A stretch of 64,000 nucleotides of DNA from Mucilaginibacter sp. OK098. GTDB taxonomy: Bacteria; Bacteroidota; Bacteroidia; Sphingobacteriales; Sphingobacteriaceae. The translations under genes and the position numbers were made by a program. Below, piece after piece: positions 14,981-23,427 of the stretch; within the stretch, counting starts at the first letter, position 1; each line of letters starts with the position of its first letter. Where the stretch lies: assembly GCF_900142915.1 (NCBI RefSeq), contig NZ_FRCM01000001.1, positions 1,178,001 to 1,242,000 on the forward strand, given 5' to 3'. The notes below the pieces were generated by a model. It searched no databases. It saw only the letters and a list, made by a program, of their open reading frames with translations, and was not told where the DNA came from.

Positions 14981-17305
14981 TTAGTTTTGACTATGTGATA
15001 CGTGTTTTTTTATTTTGATAAAGATAAGTTTTGATGTTGGTGTATTGCTTTTTTCGGCCACACTATCAATTGGCACCAAAACATTTGTTTCGGGAAAATA
15101 AGCTGCGGTATTCCGTTCAGGGATATTGTATGGCACAACAACAAACAACCGGGCAACCCGCTCTTTTCCGCCATGGTAATTAAAAAGGTCTACTTTTTCT
15201 CCTGTCTTAAAACCGGCTCTTAATATATCAGCTTCATTCATAAAAATTACCCGGCGCTCATTATGAACACCCCGGTAACGGTCATCGAGGCCATAAATCG
15301 TGGTATTAAACTGATCATGGCTCCGAATGGTAGTCATCATATATTCATCAGCTGCCAGCTTATGTTTGGGAAGCTTAGTAACTGTGAAAGGCGCTTTACC
15401 CTTAAACTCGGTATTTTCAAACTTACCATCCCGAGCTGCATTTGGTAGATAAAAACCGGCAGGATGCCTTACTTTTTTATTATAGTCGTCACAGCCCGGG
15501 ATCACTTTGGCTATTACATCGCGTACCGCATCATAATTTATGGCATAGGTATCCCAGTCAACCACTGAACGATCACCAAGCGTGGCTTTTGCCAGCTTAC
15601 AAACTATCTGATTTTCATTTAACAGCTCTTTTGAAATAGGCTCAAGCATCCCTTTTGACATTTGCACAACGCCCATTGAGTTTTCACAGGTTATAAACTG
15701 CGCCTCACCATTTATAACGTCCTTATCGCTATGTGATAAGGTGGGCAGGATGATGGCCTCTTCTCCATGCACCAAATGGCTCCGGTTCAACTTAGTTGAT
15801 ACATGCACTGAAAGCTCAAGTTTACGCAAGGCTTCGGCTGTATAAACCGTATCCGGCGTAGCCGAAAGGAAGTTACCTCCCATTGCAAAAAACACTTTCA
15901 GCTTGCCCTCATGCATTGCTTTTATCGATTCAACCACATCAAACCCATGGTTACGCGGAGGTTCGAAGCCGAAAACTTCTTTTATCTTATCCAGCTGGGC
16001 CTTTTTCGGCCTTTCCCAAATCATCATGGTGCGGTTCCCCTGTACATTGCTATGACCGCGAACCGGGCATAAGCCTGCGCCCGGCTTACCTATACTGCCT
16101 TTTAACAGCACCAGGTTAAGGATCTCCTTTATGGTATCAACCCCATTTACATGCTGGGTAATGCCCATTGCCCAGCAAATAATTATCCTTTTTTTATCCT
16201 TTAATAACTCGGCAGCTTCCTTTATTTCACTAAGCGAAACACCGCACTCAGCGGCAAGCTCATCCGGGTTATATTCTTTTAACTGATCAATAAATTCTTG
16301 ATCGCCAACCGTTTTGTTTTTTATAAATTCATTATCAAACACTTTTCCGGGCGATTCCAGTTCAGCTTCATAAAGCAATTTTTCAATTGCTTTTAGCAAT
16401 GCCATATCCCCGTTTATCTTTATTTGCAGGTACAAATCAGCAAGTTGAGTACCGAAACCAAGGAAACCTTTAACTGTTTGCGGATTTTTGAAGGCCATTA
16501 AACCTGCCTCGTGCAGTGGATTAACGGCAATTATTTTCGCCCCCTTTTTCTTTGCTTTTTCAAGGGCGGTAAGCATCCGGGGGTGATTTGTTCCCGGGTT
16601 TTGCCCCATAATGATGATCACATCTGTATCGTAAAAATCTTCAAGCGTTACCGTCCCCTTGCCAATCCCAATGGTTTCATTTAAAGCAACCCCGGACGAC
16701 TCGTGGCACATGTTTGAACAATCGGGCATGTTATTGGTGCCAAATTCTTTTACAAACAACTGGTAGGTAAATGAAGCCTCGTTACTGGTGCGGCCCGAGG
16801 TATAAAATACCGCTTCATCGGGCGATTTAAGTCCGTTAAGCTTTTGGGCTATCTTTTTAAAAGCATCATCCCAGCTTATTGGTTCGTAATGTGTACTACC
16901 TTTAGACAGATAAACCGGTTGGGCAATCCTCCCCTTTTTTCCGATCTCATAATCATTCAACTTCGCAAGATCAGCTACTGAATTCTGAGCAAAAAACGCA
17001 GCGGTAAGTTTTTTAGTGGTTGCTTCTTCTGCCAGGGCTTTTGCACCGTTTTCACAATATTCGGCTATTGGTGAACGGTCATCATCCGGATCGGGCCAGG
17101 CGCAGCCGGAACAGTCAAAACCACCTTTTTTATTCATGTGAAAAAGACCGTCCATTCCGCGAACAAAGCCAGTTTCTGCCAAAACATCCTTTGCCGACTC
17201 ATATACAGCCGGAATCCCTGCCGCCCATTTTTTTTGTTCGTTCAGTTTTAAATCCAAAAGTTCTTCAGGATTCTCTTCTGCAGGTTGTTCAATCATTTTG
17301 CTCAT
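14981..17305 (-). CDS. FdhF/YdeP-family molybdopterin oxidoreductase
   Basis: A 774-residue catalytic subunit of the DMSO-reductase superfamily, YdeP branch. The N-terminal CSGCAWPDP (Cys65, Cys68) belongs to the cluster-binding region. PISWDDAFKKIA, FYTSGRTSNEASF, MCHESSGVALNETIGIGKGTVTLEDFYDTDVIIIMGQNPGTNHPRML and the bis-MGD tail RSHDQFNTTIYGLDDRYRG are all typical. No signal peptide is present, so it is cytoplasmic. The YdeP branch has no firmly known physiological substrate (acid-resistance association in E. coli). It starts in a 4-bp ATGA overlap with the DUF7009 gene and follows FdhD, which would sulfurate its cofactor. Confidence 0.9.
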   Translation of the reverse strand: MSKMIEQPAEENPEELLDLKLNEQKKWAAGIPAVYESAKDVLAETGFVRGMDGLFHMNKKGGFDCSGCAWPDPDDDRSPIAEYCENGAKALAEEATTKKLTAAFFAQNSVADLAKLNDYEIGKKGRIAQPVYLSKGSTHYEPISWDDAFKKIAQKLNGLKSPDEAVFYTSGRTSNEASFTYQLFVKEFGTNNMPDCSNMCHESSGVALNETIGIGKGTVTLEDFYDTDVIIIMGQNPGTNHPRMLTALEKAKKKGAKIIAVNPLHEAGLMAFKNPQTVKGFLGFGTQLADLYLQIKINGDMALLKAIEKLLYEAELESPGKVFDNEFIKNKTVGDQEFIDQLKEYNPDELAAECGVSLSEIKEAAELLKDKKRIIICWAMGITQHVNGVDTIKEILNLVLLKGSIGKPGAGLCPVRGHSNVQGNRTMMIWERPKKAQLDKIKEVFGFEPPRNHGFDVVESIKAMHEGKLKVFFAMGGNFLSATPDTVYTAEALRKLELSVHVSTKLNRSHLVHGEEAIILPTLSHSDKDVINGEAQFITCENSMGVVQMSKGMLEPISKELLNENQIVCKLAKATLGDRSVVDWDTYAINYDAVRDVIAKVIPGCDDYNKKVRHPAGFYLPNAARDGKFENTEFKGKAPFTVTKLPKHKLAADEYMMTTIRSHDQFNTTIYGLDDRYRGVHNERRVIFMNEADILRAGFKTGEKVDLFNYHGGKERVARLFVVVPYNIPERNTAAYFPETNVLVPIDSVAEKSNTPTSKLIFIKIKKHVSHSQN

Positions 17306-17658
17306 AACGTTTTCTCTGCTAAAGGATTGGGGTAATTGTCGCTTTGATCTTCTACAACATTATCCAAACAGGTAAAATCTTTTTCAACCAGTAAATACAG
17401 TTCTTTATAATTATTTTCAAAGCCAACCTTATCGGTATTTGCCAGTTCATCAACCATTTTTTCAGACATAAAAAGTGTTATGGTATTATTTTCAAAGGAC
17501 GCCGTTAATTCCCCTGCTTTCAAAACATTCAAAGCATAAACAAATTTTGTGGCGCCGAAGTCTACACTATCTTCCAACTGCCCGGTTAACACCAAATCTG
17601 CTACGTCCGACCGGGTAAGCCTGTATCTTATAGAATTATTTTTAATTCGAATTTTCAT
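17302..17658 (-). CDS. DUF7009-like small protein between FdhD and the molybdoenzyme
   Basis: A 118-residue cytoplasmic protein beginning MKIRIKNNSIRYRLTRSDV. It is rich in alternating hydrophobic strands, with one short helix, and has an acidic C-terminus containing VEKDFTCLDN and DQSDNYPNPLA. I recognise it as the family now called DUF7009, which in Bacteroidota accompanies FdhD and the YdeP enzyme. It overlaps fdhD by 17 bp and the molybdoenzyme gene by 4 bp, so translation of all three is coupled. It may be a dedicated chaperone or small partner subunit; this is inference from position. Confidence 0.7.
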   Translation of the reverse strand: MKIRIKNNSIRYRLTRSDVADLVLTGQLEDSVDFGATKFVYALNVLKAGELTASFENNTITLFMSEKMVDELANTDKVGFENNYKELYLLVEKDFTCLDNVVEDQSDNYPNPLAEKTL

Positions 17659-18511
17659 GAACCGGAAATAAAATGCGGTGACCCGCTGTATAAATATTAA
17701 AACGCTGGTTCCTTAAAAAACCCGCTAATGTTATCTCAAATTCTGCTGCCAGCTCAACCGCAAGGCTTGATGGCGCACCTACTGCTACAATAATTTTAAT
17801 GCCGGCCATCACCGCTTTTTGAACCAGCTCGAAGCTTGCCCGGCCGCTTAAAAGTAATATGTGATTATCTAAAGGCAGCAGGCCTTTTTTAATTGCGGCA
17901 CCTATCAGTTTATCCAAAGCATTATGCCGGCCCACATCTTCCCTGATTAAAAGCAATTCACCATCAAGATTGAATAAAGCAGAAGCATGTAATCCGCCTG
18001 TTTCGGCAAAAATCTGTTGGTATTTTTTTAAAACTTCTGGCAGCTGATACAGCACTTCGCTGTTTACCGAAGTTTCGTTTTCTTTTTGCTGAACAAAAGC
18101 CCCTACAGTACGAATAGCAGCAATAGAGCCTTTGCCGCATACCCCACAGCTTGATGTAGTATAAAAATTGCGTTCTGTATTTTGGAGATTGGGAACAATG
18201 CCATCTTTCAACTTTACCAGGATCACGTTCTCTTTATTCTCTGCACAGGCAATAAAACAATGTTCTATATTGGCTATCTCATCAATGCTTTTAATGATGC
18301 CTTCGGTAAATAGAAATCCTGCGGCGAGTTCAGCATCATTGCCGGGTGTGCGCATGGTAACCGAAACATTCTGAACTTTAGGCTCACTATCCAATGTATA
18401 TTCCAGCCTGATTTCAAGAGGCTCCTCAATAGCGAGCGCATCAATGGTTTCTTCAATTTCACCATCTTTTACCCTTGTTATCGGGATCTGTTTGATTGAA
18501 CTTTGAGTCAT
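17642..18511 (-). CDS. fdhD: formate dehydrogenase accessory sulfurtransferase FdhD
   Basis: 289 residues from the ATG at 18511 (an in-frame TTG two codons earlier is possible). Family features: the RTPGNDAELAAGFLFTEGII block, the C-x-x-C loop TTSSCGVCGKG (about Cys122/Cys125), and VGRHNALDKLIG with LSGRASFELVQKAVMAGI near the C-terminus. FdhD takes sulfur from a cysteine desulfurase and passes it to the bis-MGD cofactor of the target enzyme in the cytoplasm. Its client is very likely the adjacent YdeP-type oxidoreductase. It is divergent from moaD with about 100 bp of shared regulatory DNA. Confidence 0.93.
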   Translation of the reverse strand: MTQSSIKQIPITRVKDGEIEETIDALAIEEPLEIRLEYTLDSEPKVQNVSVTMRTPGNDAELAAGFLFTEGIIKSIDEIANIEHCFIACAENKENVILVKLKDGIVPNLQNTERNFYTTSSCGVCGKGSIAAIRTVGAFVQQKENETSVNSEVLYQLPEVLKKYQQIFAETGGLHASALFNLDGELLLIREDVGRHNALDKLIGAAIKKGLLPLDNHILLLSGRASFELVQKAVMAGIKIIVAVGAPSSLAVELAAEFEITLAGFLRNQRFNIYTAGHRILFPVHENSN

Positions 18512-18612
18512 GTTCAAATATACAAACAGACCCTACTGATTGTTCTTTTTTATTGAATCATTAAATTTATTTATTGTTACCTATTACGAGTATTTTGATC
18601 TAATTTTGAAGT

Positions 18613-18855
18613 ATGAAGATTAAAATTCTGGCGTTTGGCATTGCAAAGGACATATTCGGGGGGCCGTCAGTCAGTTTGGAGCTAACAAATGATGCCACCG
18701 TATATAATTTACAATACCTGCTTGAACACCAATACCCACGACTGAAACAGCTGGCGTCATACATGGTAGCCGTAAATAATGAGTACGCATTACCGGGTGA
18801 TAACTTGCATGAAAGGGATGAGATTGCGATTATACCGCCAGTTAGCGGGGGGTGA
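18613..18855 (+). CDS. moaD: molybdopterin synthase small subunit MoaD
   Basis: 80 residues with a ubiquitin-like beta-grasp pattern and the essential C-terminal Gly-Gly tail (IIPPVSGG), which is thiocarboxylated by MoeB plus a sulfur donor. It delivers sulfur to cyclic pyranopterin monophosphate in complex with MoaE, encoded 97 bp downstream. The start is ATG. The stop codon lies inside a GGGGTG...CACCCC hairpin, the first of three hairpins between moaD and moaE. Confidence 0.93.
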   Translation: MKIKILAFGIAKDIFGGPSVSLELTNDATVYNLQYLLEHQYPRLKQLASYMVAVNNEYALPGDNLHERDEIAIIPPVSGG

Positions 18856-18932
18856 AAAAACACCCCATTGTTTGTGGCCCTACAAACAATCCGGATGCAG
18901 GTGAATTAGTTGTCTGTGAGGACACAGACAAC
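18849..18932. repeat. three consecutive hairpins between moaD and moaE
   Basis: Hairpin 1: GGGGTG/CACCCC, 18849-18866, over the moaD stop. Hairpin 2: ATTGTTTGT...ACAAACAAT, 18867-18890. Hairpin 3: GTTGTCTGTG AGGA CACAGACAAC, 18909-18932, perfect. They leave only about 20 bases to the moaE start. They do not resemble the Moco riboswitch I know; they may be dispersed repeats that set moaD/moaE ratio. Confidence 0.65.
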
Positions 18933-18952
18933 GGATACTAATAATTAAACCG

Positions 18953-19372
18953 TTGACCACAAATATTCAAATATATTCTTCCCCTCTAAACATTCAATCT
19001 TCTATTGATTGGATCATGTCCCCCGAATCCGGTGGGATAGATGTATTCATTGGCACAGTCCGTAACGCCACAAAAGGCAAAAAGGTGATCAAACTTGAGT
19101 TTGAAGCTTATGAACCCATGGCCATTGCAGAGATGGAAAAGATTGCCAAACAGGCTTTTGAGAAATGGCCGGTTCAAAGGGTGCTAATCCATCACCGTAC
19201 CGGGGTGCTGGAAGTTGGAGAAGTGCCTGTAGTTATTGCGGTATCAGCTGCTCATCGTGCAGCCGCTTTTGATGCCTGCAGGTATATTATTGATACATTA
19301 AAGCAAACCGTACCAATCTGGAAAAAGGAGATCTTTGAAGATGGCGAAGTTTGGGTAGCAGCGCATCCTTAG
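18953..19372 (+). CDS. moaE: molybdopterin synthase catalytic subunit MoaE (TTG start)
   Basis: 139 residues. Family features: GGIDVFIGTVRNATKGK (loop Arg/Lys), HHRTGVLEVGEVPVVIAVSAAHR, and the catalytic Lys pair in PIWKKEIFEDG. With MoaD it converts cPMP to molybdopterin in the cytoplasm. No ATG fits: the first in-frame ATG would remove the first strand and helix, and an in-frame stop lies upstream at 18917, so TTG at 18953 is the likely start. It converges with moeB across a word repeat. Confidence 0.92.
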   Translation: MTTNIQIYSSPLNIQSSIDWIMSPESGGIDVFIGTVRNATKGKKVIKLEFEAYEPMAIAEMEKIAKQAFEKWPVQRVLIHHRTGVLEVGEVPVVIAVSAAHRAAAFDACRYIIDTLKQTVPIWKKEIFEDGEVWVAAHP

Positions 19373-19445
19373 GCTAGAGATTAGTTTTTTTGTGGCGGTG
19401 AGATTTTTTAACTGATCTCTAATCTCTGGCCTCTGGCCCCTCCCT
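19373..19445. repeat. AGAGATTAGAGATCAG-word inverted repeat forming the moeB 3' end
   Basis: Left arm 19373-19386 (ggctagagattagt) directly follows the moaE stop. The right arm (actgatctctaatctctggcctctgg) begins at about 19411. The right arm contains the moeB stop codon and its last codons, so the last residues (about GPEARD) are repeat-encoded. Confidence 0.65.
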
Positions 19446-20480
19446 GAGCCCCCCCTCTAATGAAAACACATTGGCATTATGGAACCTGCTTCTTATAATT
19501 TTTACAGCTTCGGCACTTCGTTTCCCAGTGGCACAGTAAAATACTGTTTTTATGTTTTTTGCAATCGATTCAGCATGAGCAAGTAAAGCCACTATCGGGA
19601 TATGTTTGCCTCCTATATTAAATTCTTCACGCTCTTCTTCGGTTCTCACATCTATCAGCTGAATTGAATTTTCGGCGAGCTCTTTTTTCAGATCATCTGC
19701 AGAAATAGTTGGAGTGTTTACCGTTTCAACCAGTTTGGTGATATGGGTTTGGGTAGCATCGCCAATCTTTATTACCCGGCTTTGCAGCGTTTGCGCATCA
19801 AATACTAAAATTTTTCCGGCTAACAGTTCACCAATCTGAGTGATGTATTTAATAACCTCATTAGCCTGGATACAGCCTATTATACCGGCAAGCGTAGGGA
19901 TTACCCCTCCTTCGGTACAATTAGGAATTTGTGAAGCATCTACCTTTGGAAAAAGGTCCCGATAATTTGGGGATTTTTTTCCGTCTTCATCTACTATATT
20001 CCAAACTCCTGCATGGCCCTCAAACTGGTAAATTGCTCCATAAACCACTGGTTTGCCAGTAAGCACTGCCGCATCATTTAATAAGTAACGGGTTTCAAAA
20101 TTATCTGTTCCGTCAACTATAATATCATAGGCCGAAATTAGTTCCATCACGTTCTGCGAAGTTATCCTCACATCATGCGGAACTAATTTTATCCCCGGGT
20201 TTTGTTTTTGCAGGCGTTCACAGGCTACAAACACTTTCTTTTGGCCGTGATCCGCTGGTGTGTATAAGATCTGGCGGTGTAAATTACTGTCTGAAATGGT
20301 ATCAAAATCAGCAATGCCCAAAGTACCTACCCCTGCTGCCGCCAAATATTGTGCAGCCGGACAGCCGAGCCCTCCTGCTCCAGCAACCAGCACTCTTGAA
20401 TTTTGCAGCAGATTCTGCGTTTGTTCGTTAAAACCGGGCAAAGCAATCTGGCAACTGTATCTTACATAATCAGGTTTCAT
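19419..20480 (-). CDS. moeB: MoeB/HesA-type adenylyltransferase fused to a rhodanese domain
   Basis: A 353-residue E1-like enzyme. The N-terminal Rossmann motif AGAGGLGCPAAQYLAAAGVG and the residues SDSNLHRQ, VDGTDNFETRY and PNCTEGGVIPTLAGI are present, followed by a C-terminal rhodanese domain (about 255-350) with active-site Cys316 in FYCATGKRSAEAV. It adenylates the MoaD C-terminus and the rhodanese could supply sulfur. Oddity: the zinc-binding C-x-x-C of E. coli MoeB reads N-Y-R-D here and I see no second C-x-x-C, so the zinc site appears lost. It overlaps the MobA gene by 4 bp. Confidence 0.88.
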   Translation of the reverse strand: MKPDYVRYSCQIALPGFNEQTQNLLQNSRVLVAGAGGLGCPAAQYLAAAGVGTLGIADFDTISDSNLHRQILYTPADHGQKKVFVACERLQKQNPGIKLVPHDVRITSQNVMELISAYDIIVDGTDNFETRYLLNDAAVLTGKPVVYGAIYQFEGHAGVWNIVDEDGKKSPNYRDLFPKVDASQIPNCTEGGVIPTLAGIIGCIQANEVIKYITQIGELLAGKILVFDAQTLQSRVIKIGDATQTHITKLVETVNTPTISADDLKKELAENSIQLIDVRTEEEREEFNIGGKHIPIVALLAHAESIAKNIKTVFYCATGKRSAEAVKIIRSRFHNANVFSLEGGLREGPEARD

Positions 20481-21643
20481 TCGGCAGCTATTTTTTGATG
20501 CAGTATTCTTTTTATCCGTTCAAGTTCATCGGGGGTGTTCACATTTGTCAATGCTTCGGCATTTAAAGCGTTCACCAAAGTTACATCACTATTTATTAAA
20601 ACCTTGCGCGGACAAGAATAACCCTGCGCTAAAAAGGACAGTAATAATGGGTAACTTTTAGGCTCCCAAACAGTAATCAATGGCTCCGGAAATTCATTAA
20701 CAGGACTTTGGTAGGCCGTTGCAACAGATGACGGGTTACGGTTATCAACCAGGTACAGCAACGTACTTTCATCCATCAAAGGCAGATCACAGGCAATAAC
20801 CAGCCATGCACTATCCGGTTTTTCCCTGAATGCCGATAATATAGCACCATAAGGACCCAGATCTGTAAAAGTATCAGCTAAGCTTGCGTAATTGCTGTCT
20901 ATTTCATTTTTCTGATCCGCACGACAGGATATAAATACATCAGTACAGAAGGGCTTTAACAGATCAGCCATATAATAACGTTGCTCTGTTCCGTGCCAGT
21001 TAACGGCACCCTTATCAAAACCCATGCGCTGGCTTTTGCCGCCTGCCAGTACCAACCCGTTTATTTCGGGCTTTGTTAGCTGCATTTGTTGTTTGAAAAA
21101 GGCAGCTATATTTTCAATATCGCCTACCCGGTAAAGCGGCAATTGTTCCCAGTTTGGAATTGCCTCCTTTATAAAGTCAAAAACCTCATTTGTATTCTCA
21201 GCCAGCAGCAGCATTTGTACATTGGTGAGCTGATCAATGCGTTTTTGCAGCGATGCCCTCTTATTTTCGCTAATAATAACAACCTGTGCCTTACATTGAT
21301 GATGATTACCATTTGCAATAACCAGGTCGACCCCTGCAAATGTATCCCGTAATTTAAAGCTATTAAAATCAGCATTGTAATTTAGCTGGCGATGATTAAT
21401 TTGGTCCGTATACTCCAAAACAGCGCCGTTGGCAAGGCGTCCCGGCATTAATACAACATCATCATTATGTGTAGTATCCACATAAGCACACTTATAACTG
21501 GCAGATAAGGCATTAATTATCTGGTCGGCCAATAGCTTTATTACTATACATTGGGCGCCCACCATTGCCCATTCATTCCGGTGATAGGTCCCAAATGCGG
21601 GCCGGATTAGCTTTGCGTGTTTACTATGCTCTTTTGAAATCAC
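20477..21643 (-). CDS. mobA: fusion of degenerate MobB-like domain and MobA guanylyltransferase (GTG start)
   Basis: 388 residues. I chose the GTG at 21643 because a perfect AGGAGG lies six bases upstream (TAAAC spacer), rare for this genome; a TTG seven codons earlier is the alternative. Residues 1-185 resemble the MobB P-loop domain in layout, but the expected GxxGxGKT reads roughly MVGAQCIVIK, without the Gly-Lys-Thr. Residues from about 195 are a clear MobA nucleotidyltransferase: GLVLAGGKSQRMGFDKG, ACDLPLMDE, NVNTPDEL. MobA links GMP to molybdopterin (MGD), used by the YdeP enzyme. It overlaps moaC by 20 bp. Confidence 0.87.
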   Translation of the reverse strand: MISKEHSKHAKLIRPAFGTYHRNEWAMVGAQCIVIKLLADQIINALSASYKCAYVDTTHNDDVVLMPGRLANGAVLEYTDQINHRQLNYNADFNSFKLRDTFAGVDLVIANGNHHQCKAQVVIISENKRASLQKRIDQLTNVQMLLLAENTNEVFDFIKEAIPNWEQLPLYRVGDIENIAAFFKQQMQLTKPEINGLVLAGGKSQRMGFDKGAVNWHGTEQRYYMADLLKPFCTDVFISCRADQKNEIDSNYASLADTFTDLGPYGAILSAFREKPDSAWLVIACDLPLMDESTLLYLVDNRNPSSVATAYQSPVNEFPEPLITVWEPKSYPLLLSFLAQGYSCPRKVLINSDVTLVNALNAEALTNVNTPDELERIKRILHQKIAAE

Positions 21644-22094
21644 GTTTACCTCCTGTTTTTTCAATCAGCTTTGTTTCTTTTATAATAATATCGTGGCTCA
21701 TGGCTTTGCACATATCGTAAACGGTTAAAGCAGCAATAGATGCGCCAACCAAGGCCTCCATTTCCACACCTGTTTTAGCAGTTATACTTGCAGTACAATC
21801 AATAACCACTTCTTGTTTTGCATTAAGGCCGATAGTTATATTACAATTATCCAAACCCAGCGGATGACAAAGCGGGATCAGATCGCCGGTTTTTTTTGCC
21901 GCCATAATCCCGGCAATAATGGCTATTTGAAACACTGAGCCTTTTTTTGTCTGCAGATCACCGTCGGTCAAATGAGCTAACACCTCTTCGGGTAGCGAGA
22001 CTATACTACGGGCGATAGCAGTACGGTGTGTAACTTGTTTTTCGGTTACATCTACCATTATAGGATTACCTGTATTATCGATATGAGTTAACAT
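21624..22094 (-). CDS. moaC: cyclic pyranopterin monophosphate synthase MoaC
   Basis: 156 residues from the ATG at 22094 (a TTG three codons earlier is possible). Family features: the KKGSVFQIAIIAGIMAAKKTGDLIPLCHPLGLDN core with its catalytic Lys and His, and GVEMEALVGASIAALTVYDMCKA with an Asp/Lys pair near the C-terminus. Together with MoaA it converts GTP to cPMP, the first step of cofactor synthesis. Stop overlaps the MobA gene, so coupled translation is likely. Confidence 0.95.
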   Translation of the reverse strand: MLTHIDNTGNPIMVDVTEKQVTHRTAIARSIVSLPEEVLAHLTDGDLQTKKGSVFQIAIIAGIMAAKKTGDLIPLCHPLGLDNCNITIGLNAKQEVVIDCTASITAKTGVEMEALVGASIAALTVYDMCKAMSHDIIIKETKLIEKTGGKRDFKRA

Positions 22095-22116
22095 ATTTTT
22101 CAATTTTCTTTTTTTT

Positions 22117-22206
22117 GAACCATGATTAAAGGATTAGATGATTACCTGATGCTTAGTTAGCGAATAATAGATAATCCTATTAATCATTTAATCCTAAAAA
22201 TCATAG
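22117..22206. repeat. ATGATTnAAGGATTA-word inverted repeat (family H), copy 1
   Basis: ACCATGATTAAAGGATTA near 22119 and AATCATTTAATCCTAAAAATCATAG at its other end are imperfect reverse complements around an AT-rich centre. The element ends directly at the moeA stop and lies between moeA and moaC. A related copy is at 26397-26468, after mocA. Confidence 0.65.
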
Positions 22207-22207
22207 T

Positions 22208-23401
22208 TTAAAAGGGCCATATTCTAAACACCTCTCCCTTTTTAAACTCATTCCTTTCTAATGGCAGCTCCATAAAAGCATCAGTATCAGTTAAATTAGC
22301 AAAGTCACCTGATCCGTTTCCTTCAACCGGGGTAGCTACTAACTGGCAATATTCGTTATTGTGCAGCTTTACCTGTAAAAAATATTTTAACGGATGATGA
22401 AAGCTTATCCGGTTATTTAAAATTGCACGTAGCGGCGGCTTTTGCTCTTTTCCAAGCGAGGCATTTAACCAGGGTAAGAAATACCTGTGCAGGCACATAA
22501 ACGTAGCTACCGGGTTACCAGGAAATGCGAATACTACCGGGCCTTTATCATGTTTGCCAAACCAAAATGGCTTGCCGGGCCGCTGCTGCACTTTATAAAA
22601 AAGTTGCTCAACCTTTAATTCCTCCAACGCATGCGGGATATGATCAAATTTACCCATCGAAACACCGCCGCTCAGCAATATTACATCATAATTTTCAAGG
22701 CAAGTTTTTAATTGTTTCTTAATTACTTCCGGGTTATCAGGAAGGTGCTGCATATCGGCCTCAATGTGGTGCTGCTTCAAAACAGCTTTAACCGTGTAAT
22801 TATTTGACCGCCTGATCTGGTAAAGCGAAGGGGTTTGATCTACATCTACCAACTCATCTCCCGAAGAAAGAATTACCACCCGGGGTAGTTTCTTAACTCT
22901 TAGCTCTGTTTCGCCTACAGAAGCAATCATGCTTATTAATGCAGGGGTTATCAACTGGCCTATGCCGGCTACCTGGTCATTATGTTTCTTGTCTTTACCT
23001 TTATAATGAATGTTTTGCCCTCTTTTTATCTCATATGTTACCAGCGTGGCTAAACCGGCACGTAGCTCAAGGTCTTCATACCTGATAATAGTATCGGCCG
23101 ATGCAGGGAGCATCGCACCTGTCATTATCTCTACACATTCGTCCTGGTCTTCAATATCAACCGGCTCGTCACCGGCTGCCTGGGTTGCCTTTATTTTAAA
23201 CGTACTGATGCCGCTTTCAATGGCAGTGTAATTAACAGCTATTCCATCCATTGTAACCCTGTTAAATGGCGGCAGGTCACGGTCGGCTTTAATATTTTCA
23301 GCCAGTACCCTTCCGAGAGCAAGCTCAAACGGGATAATTTCTGCGCCATAATCCCCTGCCTGCGCAAGTATTATTTTTTCGGCTTCTTCAACAGTTATCA
23401 T
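22208..23401 (-). CDS. moeA: molybdopterin molybdotransferase MoeA
   Basis: 397 residues with the MoeA layout: an N-terminal domain (LGRVLAENIKADRDLPPFNRVTMDG), the GAMLPASADTIIRYED block, the MogA-like domain (SSGDELVDVDQ, LLSGGVSMGKFD, PGNPVATFMCLHRY), and the C-terminal beta domain. It inserts molybdate into adenylylated molybdopterin. No separate mog gene is visible in this window, although moeA is coupled in order with moaC and mobA. ATG start. Confidence 0.94.
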   Translation of the reverse strand: MITVEEAEKIILAQAGDYGAEIIPFELALGRVLAENIKADRDLPPFNRVTMDGIAVNYTAIESGISTFKIKATQAAGDEPVDIEDQDECVEIMTGAMLPASADTIIRYEDLELRAGLATLVTYEIKRGQNIHYKGKDKKHNDQVAGIGQLITPALISMIASVGETELRVKKLPRVVILSSGDELVDVDQTPSLYQIRRSNNYTVKAVLKQHHIEADMQHLPDNPEVIKKQLKTCLENYDVILLSGGVSMGKFDHIPHALEELKVEQLFYKVQQRPGKPFWFGKHDKGPVVFAFPGNPVATFMCLHRYFLPWLNASLGKEQKPPLRAILNNRISFHHPLKYFLQVKLHNNEYCQLVATPVEGNGSGDFANLTDTDAFMELPLERNEFKKGEVFRIWPF

Positions 23402-23427
23402 ATTCCCGGTTTTTATAATTTTAATAA

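Noticed and set aside
18849..18932. Molybdenum-cofactor riboswitch between moaD and moaE
   Set aside because: The stems are three simple hairpins and lie downstream of moaD; they do not show the conserved aptamer of the Moco element.
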